Assembly (NCBI RefSeq): GCF_002157735.2
Contig: NZ_AP018689.1
Coordinates: 806,001-870,000, forward strand
From: Vibrio aphrogenes
GTDB lineage: Bacteria > Pseudomonadota > Gammaproteobacteria > Enterobacterales > Vibrionaceae
Direction: 5' to 3'
Length of the DNA stretch: 64,000 nucleotides
The translations under genes were made by a program, and so were the position numbers. Shown here piece after piece: positions 19,688 to 30,098 of the stretch (position 1 is its first letter; every line of letters begins with the position of its first letter). Below the pieces are notes generated by a model. It searched no databases and was not told the origin of the DNA. It worked only from the letters and a program-made list of their open reading frames with translations.

Positions 19688-20662
19688 ATGAGTACACCAA
19701 ATGGAGCTCAAACAGGCGTATTACTCGTTAATCTTGGTACACCAGAAAGTGCAACCCCTCAAGGTGTGAAACAATTCTTGAAGCCATTTTTAAGTGATAA
19801 GCGAGTAGTGAGTATTCCTCGTTTAGCTTGGTGGTCATTGCTCAATGGTATTATCTTACCTTTACGCTCTCCTAAAGTGGCTAAGGTTTATCAACAAGTT
19901 TGGATGGCAGAAGGCTCACCGTTAATGGTGTATTCCAAACGTCAGGTTGAAAAATTACAAACGGTATTAAATCGGCCAGTTGCCTTAGGCATGACTTATG
20001 GAAATCCAAGTATTGAAAGTGGTCTCCAACAACTCTTGTCCCAAGGCTGTGATGAGATTGTGGTCTTGCCTTTATATCCTCAATATTCCAGCACGACGAC
20101 AGCAGCAGTCTCGGATGCAATGGCCCGTTGTTTGCAAAAAATGATCACCATGCCCAGTTATCATTTTATCCGTGACTATCATACGCATCCTTTGTATATC
20201 AAAGCATTGGCTCATAAAGTGCAGCAATATTGGCAACAACATGGGCAAGGGGATTACTTACTTTGCTCTTATCATGGTATTCCGCAGCGCTTAGCCAATC
20301 AAGGTGATGTCTATCCTCTGCATTGTGAAATGACAACACAATTGCTTGGTCAGGAGTTGGGTTTATCGCCTGAGCAAATAGGGATGAGTTATCAATCAAG
20401 ATTTGGCAAAGAAGCGTGGCTACAACCTTACACTGAGCAAACATTACAACAACTTGCGGCGCAAAAACATCAAACCTTAGATGTTATCTCTCCTGCTTTT
20501 GCGAGCGATTGTATTGAAACATTAGAAGAAATTGCTATCGAAGGTAAAGAGATTTATCAACAAGCGGGCGGGAAGGCATTTCGCTATATTGAATGTTTAA
20601 ATGATAGTGATACGCATATTGAGATGATGGCGGCTCTGGTTTCTCCCTATATTACCGATTAG
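19688..20662 (+). CDS. hemH: Ferrochelatase
   Basis: A 324-residue enzyme that inserts Fe2+ into protoporphyrin IX, the last step of heme synthesis. It has the [13 protein letters not shown] start, the catalytic histidine in CSYHGIPQR, and the conserved [14 protein letters not shown] motif with the catalytic glutamate. I choose ATG 19688 over a GTG two codons earlier because AGAGG is better spaced from it. No metal-ligand cysteine cluster is evident, as in other gammaproteobacteria. A bidirectional terminator follows. Confidence 0.97.
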   Translation: MSTPNGAQTGVLLVNLGTPESATPQGVKQFLKPFLSDKRVVSIPRLAWWSLLNGIILPLRSPKVAKVYQQVWMAEGSPLMVYSKRQVEKLQTVLNRPVALGMTYGNPSIESGLQQLLSQGCDEIVVLPLYPQYSSTTTAAVSDAMARCLQKMITMPSYHFIRDYHTHPLYIKALAHKVQQYWQQHGQGDYLLCSYHGIPQRLANQGDVYPLHCEMTTQLLGQELGLSPEQIGMSYQSRFGKEAWLQPYTEQTLQQLAAQKHQTLDVISPAFASDCIETLEEIAIEGKEIYQQAGGKAFRYIECLNDSDTHIEMMAALVSPYITD

Positions 20663-20705
20663 GTTAGGGTTTTAAGCGAGAAAATACATCTTAAACAGAT
20701 AAAAA

Positions 20706-20733
20706 AATACCGCACTAAGGCGGTATTTTTTTT
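20706..20733. terminator. Bidirectional terminator between hemH and the POT transporter gene
   Basis: ATACCGC (20707-20713) pairs with GCGGTAT (20720-20726) around ACTAAG, with an A run before and a T run after. It can therefore end both convergent transcripts. Confidence 0.9.
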
Positions 20734-20751
20734 AGATAGAAAATTTACTTT

Positions 20752-22251
20752 TTAACGAATCGCTTGGTGTTGCTTATCAAGGCGACGCATTAATGGTAAT
20801 ACAGCCAGTGCAATGAAAGTACACACGACCGCAGCCATACCGAGTTTATTAAATAAGCTGGTGTAAATAGGTAACGTTTCTAATGGATCTGTCATGCCTT
20901 TTGGAATGCTGGCAAAGTTTGCAACCACACCACCCAAGTATTGAGAGATACCCGATGCGACGAAATAAGCACCCATCATAAAGCCACCCATACGCTCAGG
21001 AGCGTAACGAGCAATCATTGCAAGACCAAGGCCGCTAACTAGTAATTCACCTAGAGAGTAAGCACCGTAACCAGCAATCATCACCCATGATGTGGTTTTA
21101 CCATTGACAGCAAAGTTACCCGCAAAACCGTAAACAAAGAAGCCAATTGCCACGACCGCAAAACCAAGAGCAAATTTAGCCGCAATTGAAAGGTCTTTAT
21201 TTTTAGCGCCCGCTTTTGAATAGATCAGAGCAAGCACTGGGCTTAATAACATGATCCAGATTGGGTTCAAGGCTTGGAACTGAGCTGGAGACCATGTTAA
21301 TAAGTGACTACCAAAAACGGTAAAGTTTAAGTCCACGTTACGTAATGCAAATAATGCCAGTGAGGTTGACATTTGTTGGTAGAAAATAAAGAAGAAGACC
21401 GTTTGAATGATCAACACTAGCGCTGCAATTAAGCCGGCACGTTCATGTTGCTCACTATTACGAATTAGGTATGTAAAAATACCAAGTACCACAATACCCG
21501 CGACGTAAACGAAAATACGAGCCAGTTCTTGATATTCAAGGATCAGGGCAGAAACACCGACCGCGATCACTGAGCCAGCTAATACGAGCATTAATTTACC
21601 CATATGAACAGGTTTTGTATCAGGTTCTGAGCCGTAATCTTTTAAAGTGTTACGCATGACACAGTAATTGGCGAGGCCGACTAATAAGCCGACACAACAT
21701 ACTGCAAATGCCGCGTGCCAACCAAATTGGTTTTGGTATTGTTCATTGATGTAATCTTTTACCCAAGGCGTTAGAAGCATGGAGATCGTTGAGCCGACGT
21801 TAACTGCCATGTAGTAAATGGTAAATGCACTATCGATTTTAGAATCATCACCTTCGTAGATTTTACGAACGAGGTTACCCGCATTGGGTTTAAATAGACC
21901 ATTACCAACGACAATGACACCTAAAGCAATAAAGAGCACCCAAGTGTTTTCTGATGGAATCGTCATTAACGCATAACCAAGAGAAAGAACAAATGCACCG
22001 ATGATCATCGTACGCTTGGTGCCTAATATTTTGTCACCAATCCATCCACCAATAGCAGGTGAGACGTAAATTAGTGCTGCACAAGCGCCCCAGACTAAGT
22101 TTGCACGGGAGTCTTCAAATCCTAAGCGTTGGATCATGAAGTAAACGATGAGGGCTTGCATGCCGTAATAACCGAATCGCTCCCATAATTCGATTAGTGA
22201 CACAGTCATAAATGACTTAGTCTTAGAAACCGTTGCTTGTTGTGTTGTCAT
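20752..22251 (-). CDS. POT-family proton-dependent peptide transporter (DtpA-like)
   Basis: A 499-residue inner-membrane major-facilitator protein that imports di- and tripeptides with protons. The E-x-x-E-R signature of the POT family appears near the start (SLIELWERFGYYGMQ), followed by about 14 hydrophobic helices and the GNGLFKPN motif. The start is uncertain: ATG 22251 has GGGA six bases upstream, while ATG 22263 would add four residues. An inverted repeat (22273-22303) sits just upstream. It is convergent with hemH and divergent from rfaH. Which Dtp paralogue it is cannot be told from sequence alone. Confidence 0.92.
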   Translation of the reverse strand: MTTQQATVSKTKSFMTVSLIELWERFGYYGMQALIVYFMIQRLGFEDSRANLVWGACAALIYVSPAIGGWIGDKILGTKRTMIIGAFVLSLGYALMTIPSENTWVLFIALGVIVVGNGLFKPNAGNLVRKIYEGDDSKIDSAFTIYYMAVNVGSTISMLLTPWVKDYINEQYQNQFGWHAAFAVCCVGLLVGLANYCVMRNTLKDYGSEPDTKPVHMGKLMLVLAGSVIAVGVSALILEYQELARIFVYVAGIVVLGIFTYLIRNSEQHERAGLIAALVLIIQTVFFFIFYQQMSTSLALFALRNVDLNFTVFGSHLLTWSPAQFQALNPIWIMLLSPVLALIYSKAGAKNKDLSIAAKFALGFAVVAIGFFVYGFAGNFAVNGKTTSWVMIAGYGAYSLGELLVSGLGLAMIARYAPERMGGFMMGAYFVASGISQYLGGVVANFASIPKGMTDPLETLPIYTSLFNKLGMAAVVCTFIALAVLPLMRRLDKQHQAIR

Positions 22252-22272
22252 TTGATTTCCCATTTCAATATT

Positions 22273-22303
22273 GGTTTAGTGCAAACTACATTAGCGCTAA
22301 ACC
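22273..22303 (-). promoter_or_regulatory. Inverted repeat just upstream of the POT transporter gene
   Basis: GGTTTAGTGC (22273-22282) and GCGCTAAACC (22294-22303) are inverted copies at 9 of 10 positions, 22 bases from the transporter start. The right arm overlaps the palindrome TTAGCGCTAA (22291-22300). It could be an operator or a 5'-UTR hairpin. The rest of this 374-base divergent spacer shows AT-rich sequence and no supported ORF. Confidence 0.5.
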
Positions 22304-22584
22304 GTATAATGTTTTGTTTGTGCTATATAATTAGCTTTTTATTATTGCGCATATCTTAATCATTATTCATAAGTTTTTATAATGTAAGAGAACACAGAAT
22401 CTAATGCTGAGAATATATATACAGCTCAAAAATTGAAACTACAATGATTTAAAACTATTCTTTTTACATTTTCTTACTGTCTGGACAATTTTTAACCGTA
22501 AATATCCATATAAGATGTAAGAGTTAATCTTTGTATACAATTTCAATCGATTTGTTTGGCCGTCAGCTGTGTGAATAAGGGATG

Positions 22585-22611
22585 CATCCTGTTAGGATGA
22601 ATAAATTTTTT
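22585..22611 (+). promoter_or_regulatory. Small hairpin with T tract in the rfaH leader
   Basis: CATCCT (22585-22590) and AGGATG (22594-22599) form a 6-bp stem with loop GTT, followed eight bases later by a run of seven T, ending just before the rfaH start at 22626. It resembles a weak attenuator, but the stem-to-T spacing is too long for a typical terminator. Confidence 0.3.
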
Positions 22612-22625
22612 TAAGGTTCGAGTCG

Positions 22626-23114
22626 ATGAAGAGCTGGTATTTACTTTATTGTAAGCGCGGAGAGCAGAAGAGGGCTACGCTGCACTTAGAAAATCAAGGG
22701 GTAGAATGTTACTCACCCGAAATTGAAGTTGAAAAGATTTTAAGAGGTAAAAGACAACGGGTTTGTGAGCCACTGTTTCCTTCTTATATGTTTATTGCGA
22801 TTGATCTAGAAGTAGGGCCAAGCTTTACCACCATTCGCTCCACTCGAGGAGTCATGGATTTTGTTCGTTTTGGAGGGCAACCCTACCAAGTTCCGAGAGG
22901 GATCATCGAGCGTTTACAATGTTATCAAGCTTGTGATGAAGCTTGTGCTCAACTGCCTAAACATGGACAAAAGGTTCAAATCACCGCTGGACAATTTGCA
23001 GGATTTGAGGCCATTTACCAAGAGCCTGATGGCGAAAAGCGGTCAATACTATTGATTACCCTTATTAATAAAGAAGTGACCATTAAGGTCGATAACGCTC
23101 AAGTTGACTGGTAA
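22626..23114 (+). CDS. rfaH: Transcription/translation-coupling antiterminator RfaH
   Basis: A 162-residue NusG paralogue that binds RNA polymerase paused at ops sites and promotes expression of long operons such as LPS and capsule. The N-terminal NGN domain begins MKSWYLLYCKRGEQKRA and contains FPSYMFIAID. The C-terminal KOW-like domain (about 105-162) is the part that refolds from alpha to beta. Length matches E. coli RfaH (162). It is a single gene with its own terminator. Confidence 0.96.
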   Translation: MKSWYLLYCKRGEQKRATLHLENQGVECYSPEIEVEKILRGKRQRVCEPLFPSYMFIAIDLEVGPSFTTIRSTRGVMDFVRFGGQPYQVPRGIIERLQCYQACDEACAQLPKHGQKVQITAGQFAGFEAIYQEPDGEKRSILLITLINKEVTIKVDNAQVDW

Positions 23115-23187
23115 AACAGATTTTCTGTTCTTTTCATTTCATTTCTCTTTACTTTCATTGACTCAACCAAGCGCTGATTCAAAATAA

Positions 23188-23216
23188 CAAAGCCTATTCT
23201 CATGGAATAGGCTTTG
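23188..23216. terminator. Convergent terminator between rfaH and asnB
   Basis: CAAAGCCTATTC (23188-23199) and GAATAGGCTTTG (23205-23216) make a perfect 12-bp stem with loop TCATG, followed by ATTTTATT. Confidence 0.88.
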
Positions 23217-23244
23217 ATTTTATTGTACGTAAGCGATGAATAAA

Positions 23245-24909
23245 TTAATAAGCGTCGTTATGCACGGCTTTTACGGCACGCCCTGATGGATCTGCATTGT
23301 TTTTGAATGATTCATCCCACTCGATAGCCGTTGCAGAAGAACAAGCCACAGAAGGGCCTCCAGGGACACATTTAGCTGCCGATTCTAATGGGAACAATTC
23401 TGCAAAAATCTCACGGTATACGTAACCTTCTTTTGTGGTTGGCGTATTGTATGGGAATTTAAATGCCGCATTAGCCAGCTGTTGATCACTTACTTTTTCC
23501 TCGGCTTGTGCTTTTAAGGAATCAATCCAGTTATAGCCAACACCATCGGAGAATTGCTCTTTTTGACGCCATGCAATCGATTCTGGAAGGTAATGTTCAA
23601 AACATTCACGTAAAACGTGTTTTTCCATTTTGCCATTGCCACACATTTTATCTTCAGGGTTAAGACGCATAGCAACATCGATAAACTCTTTATCTAAGAA
23701 TGGCACACGACCTTCTACACCCCAAGCGGCAAGTGATTTATTGGCACGCGCACAATCAAACATATTTAATGCTAAGAGCTTACGTACGGTTTCTTCATGA
23801 AACTCTTTGGCATTTGGCGCTTTATGGAAGTATAAATAGCCACCAAAGATCTCATCAGCACCTTCACCTGAAAGAACCATTTTAATGCCCATCGCTTTGA
23901 TTTTTCGTGCTAATAAGAACATAGGTGTAGAAGCGCGAATGGTGGTGACATCATAAGTTTCAATGTGATAAATCACATCACGAATGGCATCTAAACCTTC
24001 TTGTACTGTGTAGGTCATTTCATGATGGACAGTGCCCAGTTTTTCAGCCACTTCACGTGCAGCTTTAAGATCTGGAGCACCTTCTAAGCCAATAGCAAAG
24101 GAGTGCAATTGTGGCCACCAAGCTTGTGATTGTTCATCATCTTCAATACGTAGGGCGGCAAAACGTTTTGCTACTGCGGAGGTAATGGAAGAATCCAAAC
24201 CACCGGATAATAAAACGCCATAAGGCACGTCGGTCATTAATTGGCGTTTTACGGCGTCTTCTAAAGCTTTGGTTAGATCTTCTTTGCTGGTGGTGTTGCC
24301 TTGTACCGCCGCATATTCCATCCAATCACGTTGATAATAGCGCACCGGTTCTGCGTCATCGGAGCCATAATAACAACCTGGAGGGAATTCACTGATGGTG
24401 TTACACACAGGTACTAATGCTTTCATTTCTGAAGCAACGTAGTAGTTACCGTGTTCATCGTAACCTTGGTATAAAGGAATGATACCGATATGGTCACGAC
24501 CAATTAAGTATTTGTCTTTTTCTTCATCATAAAGAACGAATGCAAAAATGCCGTTTAATTCTTCTAGTAAGTCTTCACCGAGTTCTTGGTAGAGCGCTAG
24601 AATCACTTCACAGTCAGAATCAGTTTGGAAATTGAATTTATCGGCATAACGCGCACGAATTTCTTTATGGTTATAAATTTCACCGTTAACCGCAAGAATG
24701 TGTTTTTTGTCTTCACTATAGAGCGGTTGAGCACCACTATTTAAGCCAACAATTGAAAGACGCTCATGCGCTAAAATAGCCTTATCCGAAGCATAAATAC
24801 CTGACCAATCTGGGCCGCGATGACGAAGCTTTTTGGACATTTCTAATGCCATTGGACGAAGCGTGGCTGGGTCTGACTTAATATCTAAAATACCGAATAC
24901 TGAACACAT
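23245..24909 (-). CDS. asnB: Asparagine synthase B (glutamine-hydrolysing)
   Basis: A 554-residue enzyme that makes asparagine from aspartate, ATP and glutamine. Cys2 (MCSVFGILD) is the glutaminase nucleophile once Met is removed. RLSIVGL and VNGEIYNH belong to the N-terminal amidotransferase domain. SGGLDSS is the PP-loop of the synthetase domain, with GEGADEIFGGY further on. Length equals the E. coli enzyme (554). It converges on rfaH; no operon partner. Confidence 0.97.
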   Translation of the reverse strand: MCSVFGILDIKSDPATLRPMALEMSKKLRHRGPDWSGIYASDKAILAHERLSIVGLNSGAQPLYSEDKKHILAVNGEIYNHKEIRARYADKFNFQTDSDCEVILALYQELGEDLLEELNGIFAFVLYDEEKDKYLIGRDHIGIIPLYQGYDEHGNYYVASEMKALVPVCNTISEFPPGCYYGSDDAEPVRYYQRDWMEYAAVQGNTTSKEDLTKALEDAVKRQLMTDVPYGVLLSGGLDSSITSAVAKRFAALRIEDDEQSQAWWPQLHSFAIGLEGAPDLKAAREVAEKLGTVHHEMTYTVQEGLDAIRDVIYHIETYDVTTIRASTPMFLLARKIKAMGIKMVLSGEGADEIFGGYLYFHKAPNAKEFHEETVRKLLALNMFDCARANKSLAAWGVEGRVPFLDKEFIDVAMRLNPEDKMCGNGKMEKHVLRECFEHYLPESIAWRQKEQFSDGVGYNWIDSLKAQAEEKVSDQQLANAAFKFPYNTPTTKEGYVYREIFAELFPLESAAKCVPGGPSVACSSATAIEWDESFKNNADPSGRAVKAVHNDAY

Positions 24910-25152
24910 ATCTCAATCCTTAAAATCTGTTCTAAATTATCATTTTTTCGTTACATTCAATTTGCCACTATCAACAAAAAAAGCAACCAATCATTATTAA
25001 AAAAATGACAAAATCAATAATCCATTAAATAGCATTCACCAAAAAGACACTTATAGTGAATATTTTATTGGCTAGGTTGTTTTTTGTTCAAGCTAGCTAT
25101 AAATCAGCACCTTCTTTTTTAAAATAGTTTTCCTGGTTTGTGAACTAAAGTA

Positions 25153-26781
25153 TCAAGACTCGGTGAGATCTTTGGTTTTATCCCATTCTCCTGGTTGCAT
25201 CATTTTAAATTGAGGAGATAACTTATCACAAACGTGACGAGCAAAACCGGCACCAGCTTCGTTATAAATATTAAATGCCGCATCGACTCCATTTTGTGTC
25301 ATTTCTGTGACTTGGTCTGGGTATTCTGCAATCGCGGCAATTAATCCCTTATATTGACGGGATTTTAATTGTTCTAAAGCAAATTGGTTGCCTTTGTGGT
25401 GAGGCATCGCTAATAACACCAGTTTGACATTGGCAATATTTAAAATGCGGTCCCAAAAATCAGAGTCTGTTGCATCGCCATGAATAACATTACGGCCGCT
25501 ATTGCGGTGAGTGCTGGCAATATCGGCGCGAGTTTCGACACCAAGGCTGATTTTGCCATAACGTGAACGGATTTCATCGTATGCTCCAGTGCCGATTCTT
25601 CCCATTCCCAAGATCAGGACTTGAGCATGGCCAGGATTGATACGTTTATCTTTAAAATGCAGTTTTTCATCAGAGCGTTCACGTAGCCAATGAGATGTAT
25701 GACGATAAATCGTATTACTCATATTATTGATGGGGGCGGAAATGATGAATGACAGCGATACGGCAATAGCAATGGCCACCATCATTTCTCCAGGTAGCCA
25801 GCCCATTTTAAAGGCGATACCCGACACAATCAGGCCAAATTCACTGTAGTTAAGTAAGGTTAAGGATGCGAGTAATGAGGTGCGTACTCGAAACTTAAAC
25901 AAGTTAATGACTGCAAAATACAACAAGCCTTTCATCGGTAGTAATAACATTAACAAGAGTGCTAATAGAACTCCGTCCATGGTTGGGGTATTGGATAAGC
26001 CAATACTTAAAAAGAAGCTAATTAGGAAGAGTTCTTTAATGTTAAAGATGGATTTAGACAGTTCGGAAGCTTTGTAATGCCCAGCTAATAACATTCCGAC
26101 AACTAGCGCCCCTAAATCGGCTTTCATTCCGACAAGTTTAAACAGACCTGCGCCTACAACTAAGGCCATAAAAAAACCATAAGAAACTAACATTTCACCG
26201 TGGCCACATTTATCTAGGACTTTATAAAAAAGAGGGCGGGTAAAAGGCAAGGCAAAGAGCGCAATTGCATACCATTCAGGTGCTTTACCGGTAGAAATAG
26301 TCAAAAATAGCACTGCGAAGATATCTTGCATGACTAAAATACCGATTGAAATAGTGGCAAACGTCGAGTTCATATTGCCTTTTTCTTCTAAGCTTTTGAT
26401 AGCAAAAACGGTACTTGAAAAAGATAAGACAAAAGCCAGTAAAAGCAGTTGTGAATGTTCTATATCATTGAATAAATTGATCCCAAGAATTTTTAGACCA
26501 AATAGCGCTAATGAAAAAAAGGTGGTTGAAAGGAGGTTGTGCAAAGTGGCGCTTGCCCAGATTTCTTTTGCCATTAAGGTTTTGGCATCTAATTTCAAGC
26601 CAATACTGAATAATAATAAAATAACGCCGACATCGGATAAGCCAGTGATCAATTCTGTAGTGTGAAAGCCTGCGTATTGCAAGCCAAAACCTGCGACAAG
26701 GAAGCCAACCAGCGGGGGTAATTTAAGATTTAATGCGATAAAACCTGAAAAGAAGGCAGCGATAATAAATAAGATATCCAT
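25153..26781 (-). CDS. CPA2-family monovalent cation:proton antiporter with RCK domain (Kef-like)
   Basis: A 542-residue inner-membrane protein. About 12 hydrophobic helices span residues 1-370 (Na_H_exchanger family, with LPPLVGFLVAGFGL and the GVILLLFSIGL motif). A cytoplasmic Rossmann-type TrkA-N domain (ILGMGRIGTGAYDEI, about 395-500) binds nucleotide. This resembles E. coli YbaL and KefB/C, which exchange K+ for H+. The order on the minus strand is nagC, a terminator, then this gene, so it is probably a separate unit. The upstream terminator leaves a short leader. Confidence 0.9.
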   Translation of the reverse strand: MDILFIIAAFFSGFIALNLKLPPLVGFLVAGFGLQYAGFHTTELITGLSDVGVILLLFSIGLKLDAKTLMAKEIWASATLHNLLSTTFFSLALFGLKILGINLFNDIEHSQLLLLAFVLSFSSTVFAIKSLEEKGNMNSTFATISIGILVMQDIFAVLFLTISTGKAPEWYAIALFALPFTRPLFYKVLDKCGHGEMLVSYGFFMALVVGAGLFKLVGMKADLGALVVGMLLAGHYKASELSKSIFNIKELFLISFFLSIGLSNTPTMDGVLLALLLMLLLPMKGLLYFAVINLFKFRVRTSLLASLTLLNYSEFGLIVSGIAFKMGWLPGEMMVAIAIAVSLSFIISAPINNMSNTIYRHTSHWLRERSDEKLHFKDKRINPGHAQVLILGMGRIGTGAYDEIRSRYGKISLGVETRADIASTHRNSGRNVIHGDATDSDFWDRILNIANVKLVLLAMPHHKGNQFALEQLKSRQYKGLIAAIAEYPDQVTEMTQNGVDAAFNIYNEAGAGFARHVCDKLSPQFKMMQPGEWDKTKDLTES

Positions 26782-26802
26782 GAAATCGGTATTCCTAACA
26801 AT

Positions 26803-26834
26803 AAAAAAACGGGTATATCACTGGATATACCCGT
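26803..26834 (-). terminator. Terminator of the nagBAC operon
   Basis: ACGGGTATATC (26809-26819) pairs perfectly with GATATACCCGT (26824-26834) around ACTG. The T run on the leftward strand is at 26803-26808. It lies 44 bases past the nagC stop. Confidence 0.9.
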
Positions 26835-26877
26835 CAAGATTATATACTGATTTTAAGTGGATTCGGAGCGATTAGGC

Positions 26878-28092
26878 TTATTCACCTAACAGTTTTTGCA
26901 ACAAGACTCCATTTAACATCGCACGCTTAATCATGGCAAAAGCCCCAATAGTGGGTTTTTGGTATAACTGGGATTCCACAATGGGAAGGTTTTGATGGAA
27001 AGTCGCGAGTGAATGACTTTCGATATTACGTTGAATCGCTTGGAAAATGATCTCTTTCGATTTCACTAGCTCACCCGCGATAACGATTTTTTGTGGATTA
27101 AATAAGTTTACTGTCATGGCAATGGCTTTGCCAAGATAATGGCCGACCCGAGTGAGTGATTGCACTGCCAGTTCATCACCTTGATTGGCGTGTTCACAAA
27201 TCGTCGTCATGGTTAGAGTGTCTAATTTCGCTAAACTGGATGGAAATCCTTGATCAAGACGAGACTGTACATGAGCAATAATAGCGGAGTTAGCGGCAAT
27301 AGTTTCTAAACAGCCAAAGTTACCGCAATGGCATCGATCACCAAGTGGTTCAATTTGGATATGACCAATTTCGCCAACATTACGGTTAGAGCCTAAAAAT
27401 ACTTGACCGTTCACAATGATGCCGGCACCTGTGCCACGATAAACACTGACAAGAATGGAATCTTGGCAATCTTGACTCGCACCAAAATAGTGTTCAGCTA
27501 AGGCGAGACCGCGGATATCGTTACCCACGAAGGTTTCAACGCCAAAAGTATCGCTTAATAACTTGCCTAAAGAGAGATTATCTATTTCGGTATTAGGCAT
27601 GTATTCAACCACCCCAGTTTCAGGGTTGACTAGGCCAGGAAGCGTCACACCAATAGCAATCAATTGATCGATTAGCCCTTTGTGTTGATTGATAAAAGCT
27701 TGGGTATGCAGAACAAGACCATCGAGTAAGTCTTGCTGCTTATCGTATTTGAAGGGGGCATGTTGGCTTGCCAACTCAAAACTACTGAGATCATACAAAC
27801 TCAATTGAATATAATCGCGCCCTAAACGGATAGCAATAGAATGAAAGGGAGCGGTTTCAGTGGTCAAAGAAATAGCGCGTCGGCCACCCGTTGAGGCTTG
27901 TTGCGCTACTTCTTTAATTAAACCTCGCTCTAACAGCTGGCGAGTAATCTTAGTGACACTGGCGGGGGCTAATTGGCTAACATCGGCAACCTGTATTCGT
28001 GAAATCGGCCCTTGTTGGTCGATTAATCGATAGACAGCTGCGCTGTTCAGTTGTTTTACTAAATCTACATTACCAATTTGTCCGCCATTCAT
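26878..28092 (-). CDS. nagC: N-acetylglucosamine repressor NagC (ROK family)
   Basis: A 404-residue regulator with an N-terminal winged helix (residues 5-70, SRIQVADVSQLAPASVTKI) and a ROK sugar-kinase fold with the zinc motif CHCGNFGCLE. It represses nag and chitin-utilisation genes and is released by GlcNAc-6-phosphate. I start at ATG 28092 (MNGGQIGNVDLV), the conserved N-terminus, one base after the nagA stop. A longer frame running back into nagA is not credible. Last gene of nagB-nagA-nagC; it likely acts at the operator at 30099-30119. Confidence 0.96.
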   Translation of the reverse strand: MNGGQIGNVDLVKQLNSAAVYRLIDQQGPISRIQVADVSQLAPASVTKITRQLLERGLIKEVAQQASTGGRRAISLTTETAPFHSIAIRLGRDYIQLSLYDLSSFELASQHAPFKYDKQQDLLDGLVLHTQAFINQHKGLIDQLIAIGVTLPGLVNPETGVVEYMPNTEIDNLSLGKLLSDTFGVETFVGNDIRGLALAEHYFGASQDCQDSILVSVYRGTGAGIIVNGQVFLGSNRNVGEIGHIQIEPLGDRCHCGNFGCLETIAANSAIIAHVQSRLDQGFPSSLAKLDTLTMTTICEHANQGDELAVQSLTRVGHYLGKAIAMTVNLFNPQKIVIAGELVKSKEIIFQAIQRNIESHSLATFHQNLPIVESQLYQKPTIGAFAMIKRAMLNGVLLQKLLGE

Positions 28093-28093
28093 T

Positions 28094-29230
28094 CTATGCT
28101 TGCTCGTATTGTCCGTTAACAACCGTCGCTTTGACATTGAAGTCACGATCAAACACGGTTAAGTTTGCCACTAATCCTGGTTTGACCTGGCCGAGCTTAT
28201 GGTCCACACCGATTGCACGAGCGGGATAAAGCGTTGCCATTCTGAGAGCTTCGTCTAAAGCGATTCCTACATGTTCAACTGTGTTTTGCACAGCTTCAAT
28301 CATGGTTAAAGCTGAACCACCTAATGTGCCATTTTCATCAACACATTTTCCATTGCGGTAATATACTTTCTTACCAACAAAAATAAAGTGATCCATGTCC
28401 GCACCTGCTGGAGCTGTGGCATCCGTCACTAATACGAGCTTATCACCTTTAATCTTATGTGCGATACGGATATTAGCATAATCAACATGAAATCCATCGG
28501 CAATAATGCCGGCATACACTTCAGGCGTATCATAAATAGCCCCAACTACACCGGGTTCACGACCTACCATCGGTGTCATTGCATTGAATAAGTGCGTAGC
28601 AAAGGTTATACCATTTGCAAATCCAGCACGAGCTTCCGAGTAAGTCGCATTAGTATGGCCGATTGATACGATGATCCCAGCTTCACGTAAGCGTCGAATA
28701 TGCTCTGGTGAATTTTGTTCTGGGGCTAAAGTCACTTTAGCGACCACATCATGATTATCACAAATAGTCTGGATCATGTCGTCATCAGACTTACGAATGA
28801 AGTCAGGGCGATGAATACCTTTTTTCAACACATTGAGATAAGGGCCTTCTAAATGTAGCCCTAGTGATTGATTTTGGTAACGCTGTTGATATTCACGTGC
28901 TGCGCTAAGTGCTTGTTGCATATCTTCATTGGAAGACGTAATTAAGGTTGGCAAGAAGCTAGTACAACCCGATTTTAAGTTCGCGTTATGCATGATTTGC
29001 ATGGCATCAGCGGTGATGTCGTCATTGAGCATCACGCCACCACAACCGTTGAGTTGTAAATCAATAAATCCAGGGCTTAAATTTGCCCCTTTAAGATCGA
29101 TAGTCTCAATATCATTTGGCAATTCATCTTGTTGGAGAATGGATTGAATCATGCCATTCTCTATCACAACGGCTTGCCCTGTCAGTACGTCATGACCAGT
29201 ATAGATTTTTGCATTAATCAGAGCATACAT
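28094..29230 (-). CDS. nagA: N-acetylglucosamine-6-phosphate deacetylase
   Basis: A 378-residue cytosolic enzyme that removes acetate from GlcNAc-6-P to give glucosamine-6-P. Amidohydrolase-fold motifs are present: [13 protein letters not shown], the metal-binding [16 protein letters not shown], and [10 protein letters not shown] with the catalytic aspartate. It sits 12 bases after nagB and 1 base before nagC, clearly co-transcribed. Confidence 0.97.
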   Translation of the reverse strand: MYALINAKIYTGHDVLTGQAVVIENGMIQSILQQDELPNDIETIDLKGANLSPGFIDLQLNGCGGVMLNDDITADAMQIMHNANLKSGCTSFLPTLITSSNEDMQQALSAAREYQQRYQNQSLGLHLEGPYLNVLKKGIHRPDFIRKSDDDMIQTICDNHDVVAKVTLAPEQNSPEHIRRLREAGIIVSIGHTNATYSEARAGFANGITFATHLFNAMTPMVGREPGVVGAIYDTPEVYAGIIADGFHVDYANIRIAHKIKGDKLVLVTDATAPAGADMDHFIFVGKKVYYRNGKCVDENGTLGGSALTMIEAVQNTVEHVGIALDEALRMATLYPARAIGVDHKLGQVKPGLVANLTVFDRDFNVKATVVNGQYEQA

Positions 29231-29242
29231 ATAAGCCCTACC

Positions 29243-30046
29243 TTATTTGATATTCTTAATATTTTCAGCTTCAAGTTCTTTAAAGTATTTAACGGTTTTT
29301 ACTTTGAGTTCTTGAGTGGCTGGTTCATCGCAAACAATCACTGATTTAGCGTGTAATTGTAAGGCTGACACGGTCCATAGATGATTAACGGAACCTTCAA
29401 CAGCAGCTTGTAACGCTAAAGCCTTGTTATGGCCTGTGATCAAAAGCATGACTTCTTCAGAATCTAATAATGTGCCAACACCAATGGTTAAAGCGTATTT
29501 TGGAACTTGATTGATGTCGCCATCAAAAAAGCGAGAGTTGGCAATTCGTGTATCTTCAGTCAGTGTTTTAATGCGAGTGCGTGAAGAAAGTGAAGACGCT
29601 GGCTCATTGAATGCAATGTGACCATCATTACCGACACCGCCCATAAATAAATTGATGCGGCCGTAAGATTTAATCTTATCTTCGTAGCGCTTACATTCTG
29701 CTTCATGATCGTCGGTATTACCATTTAATAAATTGATGTTTTTCTCTTGTACATCAACATGGTTAAAGAAGTTCTCATACATGAATGTACGATAAGATTC
29801 TGGGTGTTCTGCTGGTAAACCGATGTATTCATCCATGTTGAAAGTGACGACATGTTTAAAGCTTACTTCACCGTTTTGATGCAATTTGATCAGTTGTTTA
29901 TAAGTATTAAGTGGAGAGCCACCAGTGGGTAAACCTAATACAAAAGGGCGATCTTCTGTTGGATTAAACTTATTGATTTTATTAACAATGTGGCGAGCTG
30001 ACCATAAGCCAACATCAGTTGCATTTTCTAGTGGAATAAGTCTCAT
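29243..30046 (-). CDS. nagB: Glucosamine-6-phosphate deaminase
   Basis: A 267-codon frame encoding 267 residues or one fewer after stop removal. The enzyme converts glucosamine-6-P to fructose-6-P and ammonia, feeding amino sugars into glycolysis. Catalytic motifs are FNMDEYIGL and [11 protein letters not shown]. The start is ATG 30046 ([13 protein letters not shown]), with GAGGTG five bases upstream; a frame starting four codons earlier is not needed. First gene of nagB-nagA-nagC, divergent from nagE, with the NagC operator and a CRP-like site in between. Confidence 0.97.
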   Translation of the reverse strand: MRLIPLENATDVGLWSARHIVNKINKFNPTEDRPFVLGLPTGGSPLNTYKQLIKLHQNGEVSFKHVVTFNMDEYIGLPAEHPESYRTFMYENFFNHVDVQEKNINLLNGNTDDHEAECKRYEDKIKSYGRINLFMGGVGNDGHIAFNEPASSLSSRTRIKTLTEDTRIANSRFFDGDINQVPKYALTIGVGTLLDSEEVMLLITGHNKALALQAAVEGSVNHLWTVSALQLHAKSVIVCDEPATQELKVKTVKYFKELEAENIKNIK

Positions 30047-30098
30047 AATACACCTCAATAGGACATCAAATTTAGTTAAGTATAATTTCTAAACTGCA

